DNA of 64,000 nt from CAG-488 sp051881315 (GCA_051881315.1 JBJEPQ010000029.1:124001-188000), one strand, 5' to 3'; positions 41,263-50,892 are shown, numbered from the stretch's first letter. Program-made: numbers and translations. The notes: generated from the sequence alone by a model not told the origin.

Positions 41263-43692
41263 TTAATCTAATTCTGTCAGCAAAATTTCTTTGATCTCTC
41301 CGCCGTCAAACGGAACAAAGATCGACTTGAACTCCTGCGGAGCAAAGCTCATTGTAACCTTTCTGCCGATAAAGCTGAGGTCAAGCGTTGCGGTGCAGGC
41401 TTTTCCGCTTGTTTCAAATGCACGCAGAACATAACCGTTCTTGTCCTCGGCGATCTTTATTGCCTGAACGATCACGTTGTCGCAGTCAATGTTCATTCCG
41501 CCGTAGGTCGAGGGAAGCTCGCCCTTGTGGTGAGTCTCCTGATAGAGAGCCAAAGGCATATTCAAAAGCTCTGCTTCACGGACGATCTGCGAATAATCTC
41601 CGCTGTCACAGCTCATAAATGCGTAGGTAAATTCAAGCTCGTCCTGATCTATCAGCTCCATGTCGGGATCACGGTATTCCTGTCCGTAATGGTCGAGATA
41701 AGCGCAGGATCTCGCCGCCGTCATTCTCATCTCACTGCCTATGGCGCAGAAGCTGTAACGGCCGTTGTTGATAAGGGCAAAGCCGTCTGCGTCGTTTTCG
41801 ATTGCAGTCCAGCCCTGTGCAGGCTCCTCCTCGCCGTTAGTCTCCTTTTTGATAAAGCCGAACGGCATTGAGTAAACAGCCTTTGCATCGTCGATCGCAA
41901 CGGGGAAGGTCAGCTTCAGGAGCTTGTAATCCTCCTTAAAGAGAGTTTTGCATCTGACTTCAACCTTGTCGCTGTCCTTGTAGAGTGAATAATACTGGAC
42001 AAGCACGGAATCGTTATAACTGCTCTCAACCTTGAGGGTTGCTCTCATTGTGCCCGTTTCGACAATTTCAAATTTCGCATTGCCGAAGCTTCCGATATCC
42101 TTGTTGTAATCAAAGACAAGGTGTCCCCATGTGTCGCTTTCTATGTCCTCGCAGACAACTGCGCCCATCGGTTTCTTGCAGTATTCCTTGTTCTTCTTCT
42201 TGTTGAAATATGATGTGACCAGTCCGTCATCGTTAAACTCAAGACGAACAACGCTGTTTTCGATGAAGCGGTCGCCGATTTTGAACTGATTTTCACGTTC
42301 AAGCGGATTGTATTCCTGCTCTTCCTTAAAGATGAAGTAGGTCGAGTAGCCGTAGGCAGGGATATCAACGTCAAAGAGGCATCTCGTTTTGCTTCTTCCG
42401 TCGGTGTAAGGCGCCCTTACCATCTGGAATTCAACATCGTTGTTGTTTTCGTCAACAACGCCCGACACCCAATGCTCGCCGAAGCTTGCCGTGCCCTTGA
42501 CGGGGAACGAATGTGGGTTGAATACAACCATCGGTGCGCCCTCGCCCTTTCTTATCCAAAGGCGGCCTCTCATTCCCGAAGGCTCTGCGTCAAAGAATTT
42601 GGTCGTGTTCACACGCCATGATATTCTCTCAGCCGCAAAGGAGGCAACCTCCATTGCAGTTTCCTTGGCATAGCCGAAGCCTGCGTAGGCGTCCTCATAG
42701 GCAGGCTTGATCGAACAGCCTGCGAGAATGTCGTGGAATTGGTTGAACATAACACGTTCCCACGCCTTTTCAATCTCGGCGCTTTTCGGCTCGGACTTTG
42801 TGAGCACGGAGGAGAGCACGTCAATCTTTTCCGCATAAATCAGCTCGTTTTCAGCTTCACGGTTGAGCTTCTTGATCTTGGAGTTTGCGCTGTAACAGCC
42901 GCTTGCATGGTGCTGTAAATCCTCGCTTACGGTCGGAATAGCCTCGCTCTCGTTTTCACGGATATGATCGAAGTATCCGTCAACACCCGAATAGACAGCC
43001 TTGCCGTCCGCAACGAGTTTTTCCGCCTGATTAAGATGCTCGATGGACGGTCCGCCGCCGTGGTTGCCGACGCCGAAAAATATCATCTGAGAACGGGCAA
43101 ATCTGTCATATCTCTCGATACGCTCGTCCTTGATATCTCCGCCGTAGCCGTCATAAATATGGTACGCAAGAACGCTGCTTCCGTCGGGGCTTTCCCAGTA
43201 ATGTACCGTGTCGTCAGGAAGATTTTTCTTTTCCGTCTCACGGCTCGGTCTGTGGTAAACGTAATTCTTCATTCCTGCCTTTTTAAGAAGCTGAGGAAGC
43301 ATACCGTTGTGACCGAAGGAGTCAACATTGTAGCCCGAATCGGTTATCTCGCCGAAATTCTCCTTATAAAATCTCTGAGAATAGAGAAAATGTCTGACAA
43401 AGGACTCTCCGCACGGAATGTTACAGTCGGGCTGAACCCACATTCCGCCCGTGTATTCCCAGCGTCCCTCTTTAATTCTCTGCTTGATTTCCTCGAACAT
43501 CTCAGGCTCGCTGAGCTTTATCCATTTGTAATAGGACGCGCAGGCCGAATTGAAAATGTAGTTCGGGTACTCAATCATTCGGTCAAGAGCCGAACGAAAG
43601 GTTGATTTGACGACGGCAAGTCCCTCCGGTACACGCCACTGCCAGACCGGATCAATATGAGCGTTGCCGATAAGATAATACTTCTTATCCAT
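41263..43692 (-). CDS. Alpha-mannosidase, glycoside hydrolase family 38
   Basis: 809 residues, cytosolic. The N-terminal catalytic domain has the zinc site GNAHIDPVWQWR at residues 8-19 and the nucleophile Asp in YNVDSFGHNG near residue 119, with a further metal His in GNHGGGPS. Middle and C-terminal GH38 beta domains follow (ending about 780-809). It releases mannose from alpha-mannosides taken up by the cell. The neighbouring DUF4965 protein, GH5-like enzyme and symporter suggest host or plant glycan use. Confidence 0.9.
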   Translation of the reverse strand: MDKKYYLIGNAHIDPVWQWRVPEGLAVVKSTFRSALDRMIEYPNYIFNSACASYYKWIKLSEPEMFEEIKQRIKEGRWEYTGGMWVQPDCNIPCGESFVRHFLYSQRFYKENFGEITDSGYNVDSFGHNGMLPQLLKKAGMKNYVYHRPSRETEKKNLPDDTVHYWESPDGSSVLAYHIYDGYGGDIKDERIERYDRFARSQMIFFGVGNHGGGPSIEHLNQAEKLVADGKAVYSGVDGYFDHIRENESEAIPTVSEDLQHHASGCYSANSKIKKLNREAENELIYAEKIDVLSSVLTKSEPKSAEIEKAWERVMFNQFHDILAGCSIKPAYEDAYAGFGYAKETAMEVASFAAERISWRVNTTKFFDAEPSGMRGRLWIRKGEGAPMVVFNPHSFPVKGTASFGEHWVSGVVDENNNDVEFQMVRAPYTDGRSKTRCLFDVDIPAYGYSTYFIFKEEQEYNPLERENQFKIGDRFIENSVVRLEFNDDGLVTSYFNKKKNKEYCKKPMGAVVCEDIESDTWGHLVFDYNKDIGSFGNAKFEIVETGTMRATLKVESSYNDSVLVQYYSLYKDSDKVEVRCKTLFKEDYKLLKLTFPVAIDDAKAVYSMPFGFIKKETNGEEEPAQGWTAIENDADGFALINNGRYSFCAIGSEMRMTAARSCAYLDHYGQEYRDPDMELIDQDELEFTYAFMSCDSGDYSQIVREAELLNMPLALYQETHHKGELPSTYGGMNIDCDNVIVQAIKIAEDKNGYVLRAFETSGKACTATLDLSFIGRKVTMSFAPQEFKSIFVPFDGGEIKEILLTELD

Positions 43693-43738
43693 TTAGTGTC
43701 TCCTCTCGGATAAATTATTATTAAAGCGATCGCAAGCT

Positions 43739-45331
43739 TTAAAGTTCTTCAAAAATTTTTGCACCCTTTTTCTTCAGCCAACTGTCGAGAGCAAGACAGA
43801 GAAGCCCCGTAAATGCCGAAATCAGGACGAGATAAAGCTCCCCGACAAGTCTCTCCCTGAGAGGATAGAAAAGAATGAAAAATATAATCGAATATATCCA
43901 GCCGCCGAACAGAGAGACAAAAACGCTGAGGCTCTGCTTGATCGGCGTGATCTCGTTCGTCCAGGTGAGGTTCGGGTGCCTGAGATTGAGATAAAGTCCG
44001 AACATATCGAAGAACAGAACGAAGACAAGCGGCGTGACGATCATCATTATTGCCGCCGTTATTGACGGCTTCACCGAAACTACGGCGCACACGGAGCAGA
44101 AAGCTGTCGGTGCGGCGGTGACAACGAGATGAGCGTTTCTCTTTGCTTTGATTATCTGCCATGAGGAAACGGGCAGGGACTGTGCAAGCCAGACCGTTTT
44201 TCCCTCCAGCGAAACCGACGGAGCTGAGATATAATTCATCGAAGCGATCAGGCAGATCATTGCCGTCATAGCAACGCAGAGATATTTTTCACTTCCGAAG
44301 ATGAAAAGGATAAATTCCGTAATCATATCGCCCTTTATCAGCGTGAAAACTCCTGCACCGATAAGAATGAGTACACCGAGACCGCAGTTGAGCATATAAT
44401 TCGGGCTTGAGAAAAATCTGCGAAGCTCCTTGCCGCACAGTGCGGAATCGGGACTTTTTATCTTTAAGGTTTTTTCAACATACTTTTTCTTTGAAGCGTT
44501 CTGCGATGCGATCGCAATCTTTATAAAGCTGTGAGAAATTATGTAATAGGTTAGAGCGCAAAGTGCGCCGACGACGGCGAGCACGATGACTGTGGAAAGC
44601 AAATCGCCTGTTCCGACCTTGCCGAAGACATAGAGGGGATAAGCCGAGCCTTTGATTTTAGTACCGTAAGCGTCGGCATTTTTAAGGATTTTCTGAATAA
44701 TCTCATTCGCCTTGAAATAGAAAACATAGTATATCACAAGGAACGCAAGCGAAACGATAACGGTGATAATACTCTTATTTTTCAGCTTGCTGTTAATTTT
44801 TGCAACCACCCAGCCGAGCGAGCATGAGATTACCATAACGATCAGCGAAATGATAATAACAAACAGCACAGATCCGATTACCGAGGCCGCCCTGAGCGGT
44901 ACATAGCTGAGATAAACAACGATTGCCGGAATGATAACAAGCGAGGAATAAATCGTGCCCATTATATAAACTCCGAGCAGTCTTGACGCCATTATGTATC
45001 CGACGGGGATCGGCATTGACAGTAGGAGATCGTTGTCCTTGGCAAGATAAAGTCCGGAATATGTGTTGAATATGCTTCCGAATGCACCCATCGCAACTGC
45101 GATAAGTCCCATAAAGGCGAAAAGCATCCAGTCGTAACCCATATCGACAAGGGGCAAAAGACTTCTTGTGAAAAGTGAAAACATTCCGCCGAATATGCCT
45201 ACAATAAGAACTGCATATCCGACTATCATCATTATGCTTGAGGATTTTGAACGTCCCTTGTTTTTCTTGCGGTCAACAAAGAAGTTCTGAAACATTTCAA
45301 GCATCTGTTTCTTTAAGAGTTGTTTCAGCAT
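43739..45331 (-). CDS. ABC-2-type transporter permease
   Basis: 530 residues with about twelve hydrophobic segments in two halves separated by a hydrophilic loop near 275-300. It has features of putative ABC exporter permeases (long N-terminal basic cytosolic part, KDNDLLLSMPIP motif after the second or third helix, and LSMP-like LAQSLPVSSWQIIKAK repeated in the second half). It partners the ATPase encoded just upstream; TAATG overlap. Substrate unknown. Confidence 0.8.
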   Translation of the reverse strand: MLKQLLKKQMLEMFQNFFVDRKKNKGRSKSSSIMMIVGYAVLIVGIFGGMFSLFTRSLLPLVDMGYDWMLFAFMGLIAVAMGAFGSIFNTYSGLYLAKDNDLLLSMPIPVGYIMASRLLGVYIMGTIYSSLVIIPAIVVYLSYVPLRAASVIGSVLFVIIISLIVMVISCSLGWVVAKINSKLKNKSIITVIVSLAFLVIYYVFYFKANEIIQKILKNADAYGTKIKGSAYPLYVFGKVGTGDLLSTVIVLAVVGALCALTYYIISHSFIKIAIASQNASKKKYVEKTLKIKSPDSALCGKELRRFFSSPNYMLNCGLGVLILIGAGVFTLIKGDMITEFILFIFGSEKYLCVAMTAMICLIASMNYISAPSVSLEGKTVWLAQSLPVSSWQIIKAKRNAHLVVTAAPTAFCSVCAVVSVKPSITAAIMMIVTPLVFVLFFDMFGLYLNLRHPNLTWTNEITPIKQSLSVFVSLFGGWIYSIIFFILFYPLRERLVGELYLVLISAFTGLLCLALDSWLKKKGAKIFEEL

Positions 45332-46038
45332 TATTCTTCCTCCAGTTCAAGGAATACTTCTTCAAGGCTGTCGTCACCCTTGACTTCCTCCATTGTTCCC
45401 GAACGTATGAGCTTGCCCTCTTTGATAATCGCTATCTTGTCGCAGAGCTTTTCGGCAACCTCAAGCACATGAGTTGAAAAGAATATTGCGCCGCCCTTGT
45501 CGCACACTTCTCTCATCATACCCTTGAGAATATGAGCCGCCTTGGGATCAAGACCGACAAAGGGTTCGTCCATTATTATGAGTTTGGGATCGTGAAGCCA
45601 CGCCGATATGATGGCGAGCTTCTGTTTCATTCCGTGGGAATAGGTTGAGATCGGTTGAGCGAGGTCGGCGGTCAGCTCAAACAATCCGGCATATTCCCTT
45701 ATTCTCTCAAGTCTCTTGACCGAATCTACGCCGAATATATCGGCGATGAAGTTGAGATATTTTATTCCCGTCATAAATTCGTAGATATCCGGATTGTCCG
45801 GAATGTAAGCGATCTCTTTTTTGCACTTGAGGGGATCGGACTTGACCGAAGTTCCGTCAATGAAGATTTCGCCCTCGTCAAACTGGAGTATGCCGACTAC
45901 GGATTTCAGCGTTGTGGTCTTGCCGGCTCCGTTGTGACCGATAAAACCGTAAATTTCACCCGGCGCAATGCTGAGGGAAAGGTCGTCAACCGCCTTGAAA
46001 TCGCCGTATTTTTTTGTAAGGTGTTCAATTTTTAGCAT
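45331..46038 (-). CDS. ABC transporter ATP-binding protein
   Basis: 235 residues. Walker A GHNGAGKTTT (~33-42), Q-loop YIPDNPD, signature YSHGMKQKL (the degenerate form common in ABC-2 exporters), Walker B LIIMDEPFVGLD and H-loop STH. Forms an export or drug/bacteriocin-resistance type transporter with the overlapping permease gene. Confidence 0.9.
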   Translation of the reverse strand: MLKIEHLTKKYGDFKAVDDLSLSIAPGEIYGFIGHNGAGKTTTLKSVVGILQFDEGEIFIDGTSVKSDPLKCKKEIAYIPDNPDIYEFMTGIKYLNFIADIFGVDSVKRLERIREYAGLFELTADLAQPISTYSHGMKQKLAIISAWLHDPKLIIMDEPFVGLDPKAAHILKGMMREVCDKGGAIFFSTHVLEVAEKLCDKIAIIKEGKLIRSGTMEEVKGDDSLEEVFLELEEE

Positions 46039-46082
46039 GTGTTTTCCTCTTTTCGTTTACTGTTGTTTTGTTCATATATTAT

Positions 46083-47153
46083 CTACTGTTCTTTGATATC
46101 GTTCGGCATAGCTTTTTTTCGCGGTTTTCCTATTGCGGCAGGGAGGATTTTTTCGATTACGGCACCTGCGGCAAGACAAAGCAAAACCGTAAGAACCGAA
46201 AGAGCAATACTTATCGGTACATTCCCTTCTGCGTCGGGAATAGGCAGGAAGGCATAAAGAATGATCGGGAATTTATGCATCAGCAGTACAGACATTGTGT
46301 TTTTTCCGACATATTCAATCGCCTTAAAGCGGAAAAGGCTTGATAACAAGCACCACCCGAAAATACCCGAAAAGGCGGAAACGAAGTATGCCCAAAGTAT
46401 TCCGAAACGGTTATAAGAGAAACCGACTCCGTAGAAATTAAGTTTGCCGACATATGCTCCGACTGCAATAAAAATAATGCAGAGAGGGATTTTAAATACC
46501 GGTCTGAGCCTGATTGGCTTGACGGGATCGGACAAAAACTGCCTGACAAGAATTCCGAGGGTAAAAAAAGGTGAAGCGCTTGCCGCCTGAGTCATACCGA
46601 ACGGAAGCTCCGGGAAAAAACCGAAGTGATACATCAAAATAAATCCTACGACACAAATCGCAAAGGATATGACCGTAAAAATTTTCTTTTCACTGTTGCG
46701 AAAAACAAATCTTTTTATAATGTATGAAACGCTCAGCAAAAAAAACAGACAAGGGAGAAACCACAAAGGTCGGTTCCAGTTCATAAGACCGTTTCCCCTT
46801 GCTCCGTAAAACATTCCGTAAATGCACTGTCCGAGCGTGAGCAGACTGTCTGTTTTGCCCAGTTCTTTTGAAGCGTATTCTCCGAGCAGGAGATACAAAG
46901 CAATGCTTATAAGCGAAAAAATCCAGTACGGCACAAGAATTCTTTTGATCTTTTCTCCGAAAAATTCTTTCGGCGCTTTTTTTGCGCTGAAGGTAAGACC
47001 TGAAAGAAAGAAGAAAAACGGGACATGAAAAGAATTGACATAATGGCAAAGCGGACCGTTCAGAATAATATGACCGAGAACAATGAAAAAGATTGCAAAG
47101 GCCTTTGCATTGTCAATCCAAGCTATGCGATTTGAGGTCAATGTGTCTCCCAT
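46083..47153 (-). CDS. Acyltransferase 3 family membrane protein
   Basis: 356 residues, about ten membrane helices. The start RIAWIDNAKAFAIFFIVLGHII carries the family's catalytic-type His in helix 1 (VLGH), and SFHVPFFFFLSGLTF follows in helix 2. Such proteins O-acetylate cell-surface polysaccharides or other carbohydrates. GGAGG lies 6 bases before the ATG. No neighbouring polysaccharide genes are seen. Confidence 0.88.
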   Translation of the reverse strand: MGDTLTSNRIAWIDNAKAFAIFFIVLGHIILNGPLCHYVNSFHVPFFFFLSGLTFSAKKAPKEFFGEKIKRILVPYWIFSLISIALYLLLGEYASKELGKTDSLLTLGQCIYGMFYGARGNGLMNWNRPLWFLPCLFFLLSVSYIIKRFVFRNSEKKIFTVISFAICVVGFILMYHFGFFPELPFGMTQAASASPFFTLGILVRQFLSDPVKPIRLRPVFKIPLCIIFIAVGAYVGKLNFYGVGFSYNRFGILWAYFVSAFSGIFGWCLLSSLFRFKAIEYVGKNTMSVLLMHKFPIILYAFLPIPDAEGNVPISIALSVLTVLLCLAAGAVIEKILPAAIGKPRKKAMPNDIKEQ

Positions 47154-47478
47154 CGGTTTTCCTCCTGTTCGGAATAATCATATATAAATTAAGATTAACA
47201 TATCAAAAAAGTGTTGTCAAGAAAAGCGACATATTTTGAAGATGAATCTCAGAGGACATTCAGACCGGAAAGGAAAACCTTGAACAGGTGAAATATATGG
47301 TTTGATTTAACATTTTAAAACATATGTTTTAAAACGATTGTTTTTATTATACTCCCTTTGTTCTTAAAGTCAATATAAAAATTAAAAATTTTACAATAAA
47401 AAGCTATAATCTCCAAAAAGCGATTTTCTTCGACTTTAGGAAATTATAGCTTTTGTAATTATTATAAATGCAGAAGCG
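47154..47478. other. Intergenic region with a perfect 22-bp palindrome
   Basis: The 325 bases upstream of the acyltransferase gene hold a perfect 22-bp dyad at 47313-47334 (arms TTTTAAAACAT) and the TfoX terminator at 47399-47454. No ORF is supported. The palindrome could be an operator for the acyltransferase gene, about 160 bases upstream of its start. Confidence 0.5.
47399..47454 (-). terminator. Terminator after the TfoX-like gene
   Basis: Stem AAAAGCTATAAT / ATTATAGCTTTT (12 bp) with inner pairing. On the minus strand it ends in a T-rich tract. Confidence 0.6.
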
Positions 47479-47757
47479 TCAGATCTTAGGAATTACTTCT
47501 TCGACAAGCTCGTCATTCTCAATATCCAGAATGTAACATTCCTTCGCACCCTCGTAGGGGAAACCGCAATCCGAAGCTTTCATAATATCCGCAAGGTGCG
47601 GCAGTTTTTTGACAAAGACGGTGTTGTCGCACACGGTCAGTATAGGCTTATCGTTGAGATAGACCATGTATTCGCCGAACATTTTGCGGCTTCGTATGCT
47701 GCCGAAATTTTCAAGCTTTTCGCAGACAAAATTGATATAGCTTTCCGATGTTCCCAT
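47479..47757 (-). CDS. TfoX N-terminal domain protein
   Basis: 92 residues, only the TfoX_N fold: IRSRKMFGEYMVYLNDKPILTVCDNTVFVKK matches the family core ('R-x-M-F-G..G.Y....ifa.v.d..lylK'). In proteobacteria full TfoX/Sxy regulates competence with a second domain, which is absent here; short clostridial versions are of unknown role. Cotranscribed 18 bases after the secreted protein gene. Confidence 0.85.
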   Translation of the reverse strand: MGTSESYINFVCEKLENFGSIRSRKMFGEYMVYLNDKPILTVCDNTVFVKKLPHLADIMKASDCGFPYEGAKECYILDIENDELVEEVIPKI

Positions 47758-47775
47758 AGGTCCTCCCTGCTCAAC

Positions 47776-48426
47776 TCAGCTCTTCGGCACAACGGGATCC
47801 GCAGGAACGAGTGTTGCTCTGCTTCCTCTGCCGACCTGCTTGAAAATCTGATCGGATTTGGGACTGTAAAGATAGAATCCCGACTGGTGCTGAGGGTACA
47901 TAAGAATACACATTCTTACAAGTATCGGAAAAATAAGATAGGGTACAAATTTGCCAAATACCATATCCCATGTTGTAATTGCGGAAAAACTGCAATTAAG
48001 CAAATAGAGCCATGTTCCGCTGTAGGTGATCTTACTGCTCATTATGTCAAGCTGATCCTGAGTGAGATATTTCTTCAGGCAGATGAAATCATCTGTTTTC
48101 GGGTGATTGTAGCGGTAGCCTTCAACATTGTAGTAAAGACCTCTGCCGTCCTTGATAAGATAGCCGTAAGTTCCGACAGAAACTCCCTGATTCTTCGGTA
48201 GCTGATAGATGCCGACCGTTAATGTTTTGTTTGTAAGGTTTTCAAAGTAGAGCCATGTGTGGCCGTTGATATAGGGTGCTTGGGATTTCTGACAGAGATA
48301 GACGGCAGCAACATATTCTTTTTCGCCGTAGGTTGACTGATCCTCGGCGTATGCGGCAAAGGAAAAGCTGCATAGAATTATAACCAAGGTCATAACAACC
48401 GCAATAAATTTTTTAATGTTTTTCAT
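47776..48426 (-). CDS. Secreted protein of unknown function
   Basis: 216 residues. Clear Sec signal (MKNIKKFIAVVMTLVIILCSFSFAAYA, cut near residue 27). The mature part contains HTWLYFENLTNKTLTVGIYQL and YLIKDGRGLYYNVEGYRY. A hydrophobic stretch (~155-175) lies before a C-terminal tail containing FYLYSPKSDQIFKQVGRG. I do not recognise the family; the phrase on 'H-x-W-x-x-F-E-N' with polar beta strands hints at a small beta domain. AGGAGG precedes the ATG. Confidence 0.65.
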   Translation of the reverse strand: MKNIKKFIAVVMTLVIILCSFSFAAYAEDQSTYGEKEYVAAVYLCQKSQAPYINGHTWLYFENLTNKTLTVGIYQLPKNQGVSVGTYGYLIKDGRGLYYNVEGYRYNHPKTDDFICLKKYLTQDQLDIMSSKITYSGTWLYLLNCSFSAITTWDMVFGKFVPYLIFPILVRMCILMYPQHQSGFYLYSPKSDQIFKQVGRGSRATLVPADPVVPKS

Positions 48427-48573
48427 TTTTCTGTTCCTCCTGTATAAACTTTCCAGATTATAGCATTATATGAAGTATATGTCAAATAGAAAATGTTGTT
48501 CGATTGTATGCTGACGGCATACCAAACGTGAATTTATTGCGCTATAATTTTCAAAAAAGAGAGGGGACGTATT

Positions 48574-49212
48574 ATGGAAACTCAAAACAATAATTTCAGT
48601 CAGGAACAGAACAAGAATATGAAACCTTGCACCTCGTGCGGAAATATGGTTTCAAAAAACGCTAAAGCCTGCCCTAACTGCGGGGCAAAAATCAAAAAGC
48701 CGATCTATAAAAGAGTTTGGTTTATTCTTTTGATGATCGTTGTGGCGGTGGTTATTATTGCCGTTGCCGCAGGGGGAGGAAATTCCGATACATCGGGCGG
48801 TGCAAGCGGACAGACATCCGATCCTGCCGGCGCAATAGTTAACGAGAACAGCAACTCAAACATCGGCGATTACAAGGTCGAAATAAAAAGCTGCAAGCTC
48901 GGCAAGGACTATGAGGGCAAACCTGTTGCAATAGTTACATATGCCTTTACAAACAACGCAAAGGAAGCCGCCGCTTTCAATTTAGCTTTCATAGATCACG
49001 CTTACCAGAATGGTGTGGAGGCAGAGAAAGCCTTTATTGTTGACAATGATTACTCAAACAACAATAATCAATCCAAGGAAATTAAATCCGGAGTTACAAT
49101 AGACGTACAGGTCGCCTATGAACTCAACGACACTTCAACACCGCTTGAGGTTGAGGTCGGAGCATTTTTAAGCTTCGACAATACAAAGGTTACAAAGACC
49201 TTTAATTTCTGA
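48574..49212 (+). CDS. Zinc-ribbon membrane protein with DUF5067-like exterior domain
   Basis: 212 residues. An N-terminal zinc ribbon (CTSCGN...CPNCGA, two CxxC pairs at ~19-37) is followed by a basic segment, a membrane helix (~49-66), a Gly/Ser linker and a ~110-residue beta domain like DUF5067/DUF4352 immunoglobulin-like domains (YKVEIKSCKLGKDYEGKPVAIVTYAFTNNAKEAAAF). Common in Clostridia; function unknown. GAGGGG precedes the ATG. TATAAT at 48543 may be its -10, without a convincing -35. Confidence 0.8.
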   Translation: METQNNNFSQEQNKNMKPCTSCGNMVSKNAKACPNCGAKIKKPIYKRVWFILLMIVVAVVIIAVAAGGGNSDTSGGASGQTSDPAGAIVNENSNSNIGDYKVEIKSCKLGKDYEGKPVAIVTYAFTNNAKEAAAFNLAFIDHAYQNGVEAEKAFIVDNDYSNNNNQSKEIKSGVTIDVQVAYELNDTSTPLEVEVGAFLSFDNTKVTKTFNF

Positions 49213-49241
49213 TAAACGGGAAAGTGGGAATAACAGAATAA

Positions 49242-49283
49242 TTAAACGGTTTATATCGGTGAGTTTCGATATAAACCGTTTAA
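49242..49283. terminator. Long inverted repeat between convergent genes
   Basis: Perfect 17-bp stem TTAAACGGTTTATATCG with its complement at 49267-49283 and an 8-base loop; it lies between the convergent DUF5067-like and kinase genes. T runs are weak on both sides. Confidence 0.65.
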
Positions 49284-49297
49284 TGATTGAATAATGA

Positions 49298-50356
49298 TTA
49301 GCAAAGAAAAACAGTTGAGAAAAAACCGAACAAAATCAGAAAAGACGAAACAACAACTTTAACCGTTGTCAACGTCTTTTCGCTGACATTGGAAGCAAGC
49401 TTTGATTTTGCTAAAATGTTATTCGGATCAAAAATCATACAGACAATTACCAAAAAGACAATGACCGAAATTATGATTTGAAAGATCATATGCAATATTC
49501 CCGCATTTGAATATACAACCCAGGCAAACGTAATTTCAAACAGCAAAACGATGACGTAAAAAGCAATGGCAACGGCGCGGATAATCTTATTCTTTGTCCT
49601 CAAGCCCGGAAATCCCTTTGCCGATTTGGATTTTTCCTTTTTGCCTTTTATGGCTGATTTGACTTCTTTGACCGTTTTGAATCTTTTTTCCGAATCAATC
49701 GCGGTACAGCGTGAAATTATTTTTCCGAGCTTTCCGGGATAAAGCTTTTCGCTCGGAAATGCTCCGGTCAGCATAACGTTAAGCAGAACTCCGACCGAAT
49801 AAAGATCGGTTTTTTCGTCGCTCTGTGCAAATCCGAACTGTTCGGGAGCGGCATAACCTGCCGTGCCGAGAATGTAAGTGTCACGGGATGCGTTCTGTTT
49901 AGGCAATCTTGAAATGCCGTAATCAATTATCTTGACATTGCCGTCATAAGATAGGATAATATTGGAGGCGGTAATATCACGGTGTATCACTCCGTTTTTG
50001 TGCAGGACTTCAAGTCCGTCGCACACCTCGGAAATTATTCTCACCGCTTCTTTTTCATCAAAGATTGTTCCGCTGTCAATCAGATTTTGTATTGACCTGC
50101 CCGAAACAAACTCGGAATACGAATAAAGTTTTCCGTCCTCCTCCGCAATTTTTAATACGGCGGAAAGATTTTTGTGTCTTATCGAACACAGCTTTTGCAT
50201 AACGGGAAGATTGTCGGTATCAACTCGCTTTTTTATCATTATTTCTCCGCTTCTCTCGTCAAAGACGATCACGGAATTTTCGTTGATCCGCTTCAGCTCT
50301 TTTATATTCCACAGCTCATAACGCTGAGAAAGCTCGCTCAAAAAAATCACCGCCAT
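49298..50356 (-). CDS. Membrane-bound Ser/Thr protein kinase (Hanks type)
   Basis: About 350 residues. The kinase domain covers ~10-235: a weak glycine loop, Lys in EIMIKKRV, catalytic loop VIHRDITASN (HRD and Asn kept, usual Lys replaced by Thr), metal loop DYG in place of DFG, and the activation segment GTAGYAAPEQFG. Two to three hydrophobic segments form the C-terminus (~255-350), with no PASTA repeats, so it is not a PrkC/PknB type. A GTG at 50350 has better spacing from AAAGG than ATG 50356. Divergent from an HTH gene 24 bases away. Confidence 0.82.
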   Translation of the reverse strand: MAVIFLSELSQRYELWNIKELKRINENSVIVFDERSGEIMIKKRVDTDNLPVMQKLCSIRHKNLSAVLKIAEEDGKLYSYSEFVSGRSIQNLIDSGTIFDEKEAVRIISEVCDGLEVLHKNGVIHRDITASNIILSYDGNVKIIDYGISRLPKQNASRDTYILGTAGYAAPEQFGFAQSDEKTDLYSVGVLLNVMLTGAFPSEKLYPGKLGKIISRCTAIDSEKRFKTVKEVKSAIKGKKEKSKSAKGFPGLRTKNKIIRAVAIAFYVIVLLFEITFAWVVYSNAGILHMIFQIIISVIVFLVIVCMIFDPNNILAKSKLASNVSEKTLTTVKVVVSSFLILFGFFSTVFLC

Positions 50357-50380
50357 CCTTTAAGATAGGAGTATTATAAC

Positions 50381-50803
50381 ATGAAAAAAACCACGGCGCA
50401 ACTACAGGAAATGCTGAAAAAATGTAACAGCCTGAATGAGTACATAAACGAAAACGAGGTTAGCTTTTCTAACAAAAAACCGCACGAGCTTCTGAATGAG
50501 GAAATACAAAACAGAAAGCTTGTCAAAGCAGATGTCATTCGCCGTTCGGGCATCGAAAGACACTACGCATATCAAATTCTTTCGGGAACGAAAACTCCGT
50601 CAAGGGACAAGCTGTTGATGTTCTGCTTCGGTCTCGGAATGACCGCCGAGGAGTCTCAGCACTTTTTGCTTGAATGTTCTGCTCCGCTTCTTTATGCAAA
50701 AAACAAACGGGACAACGTTATACTTTTTGCTCTCGAAAACAAACTGACAGTCATTGAGATTAACGAGCTTCTTTATGAACTCGGGCTTGAAATATTTGAA
50801 TAA
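50381..50803 (+). CDS. Small helix-turn-helix regulator next to the kinase
   Basis: 140 residues. The middle (~48-85) reads like a Xre/Cro-type HTH (VKADVIRRSGIERHYAYQILSGTKTPSRDKLLMFCFGLGM), the rest being helical, with a C-terminal dimer-like part. Divergent pairing with a Ser/Thr kinase over 24 bases recurs in Clostridia in my recollection and suggests that the kinase phosphorylates or is regulated by this protein. Confidence 0.75.
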   Translation: MKKTTAQLQEMLKKCNSLNEYINENEVSFSNKKPHELLNEEIQNRKLVKADVIRRSGIERHYAYQILSGTKTPSRDKLLMFCFGLGMTAEESQHFLLECSAPLLYAKNKRDNVILFALENKLTVIEINELLYELGLEIFE

Positions 50804-50815
50804 AATAAATTTACG

Positions 50816-50849
50816 CACTCCGATCTGTGAAAAAATCGGGGTGTTTTTT
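50816..50849 (+). terminator. Terminator after the HTH gene
   Basis: Stem CACTCCGAT / ATCGGGGTG (one G-T) with an A-rich loop and six T residues. Confidence 0.8.
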
Positions 50850-50863
50850 ATGTAATGTTCCGA

Positions 50864-50892
50864 TTTACTTTTATCTGCCGCTATGTTATAAT
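50864..50892 (+). promoter_or_regulatory. Promoter of the symporter-GH5 pair
   Basis: TTTACT (50864-50869), 17-base spacer, perfect TATAAT (50887-50892). Confidence 0.65.

Noticed and set aside
47776..48426. Frameshifted or truncated larger protein
   Set aside because: It has its own signal peptide, ribosome site and stop, and no continuation in another frame was recognised.
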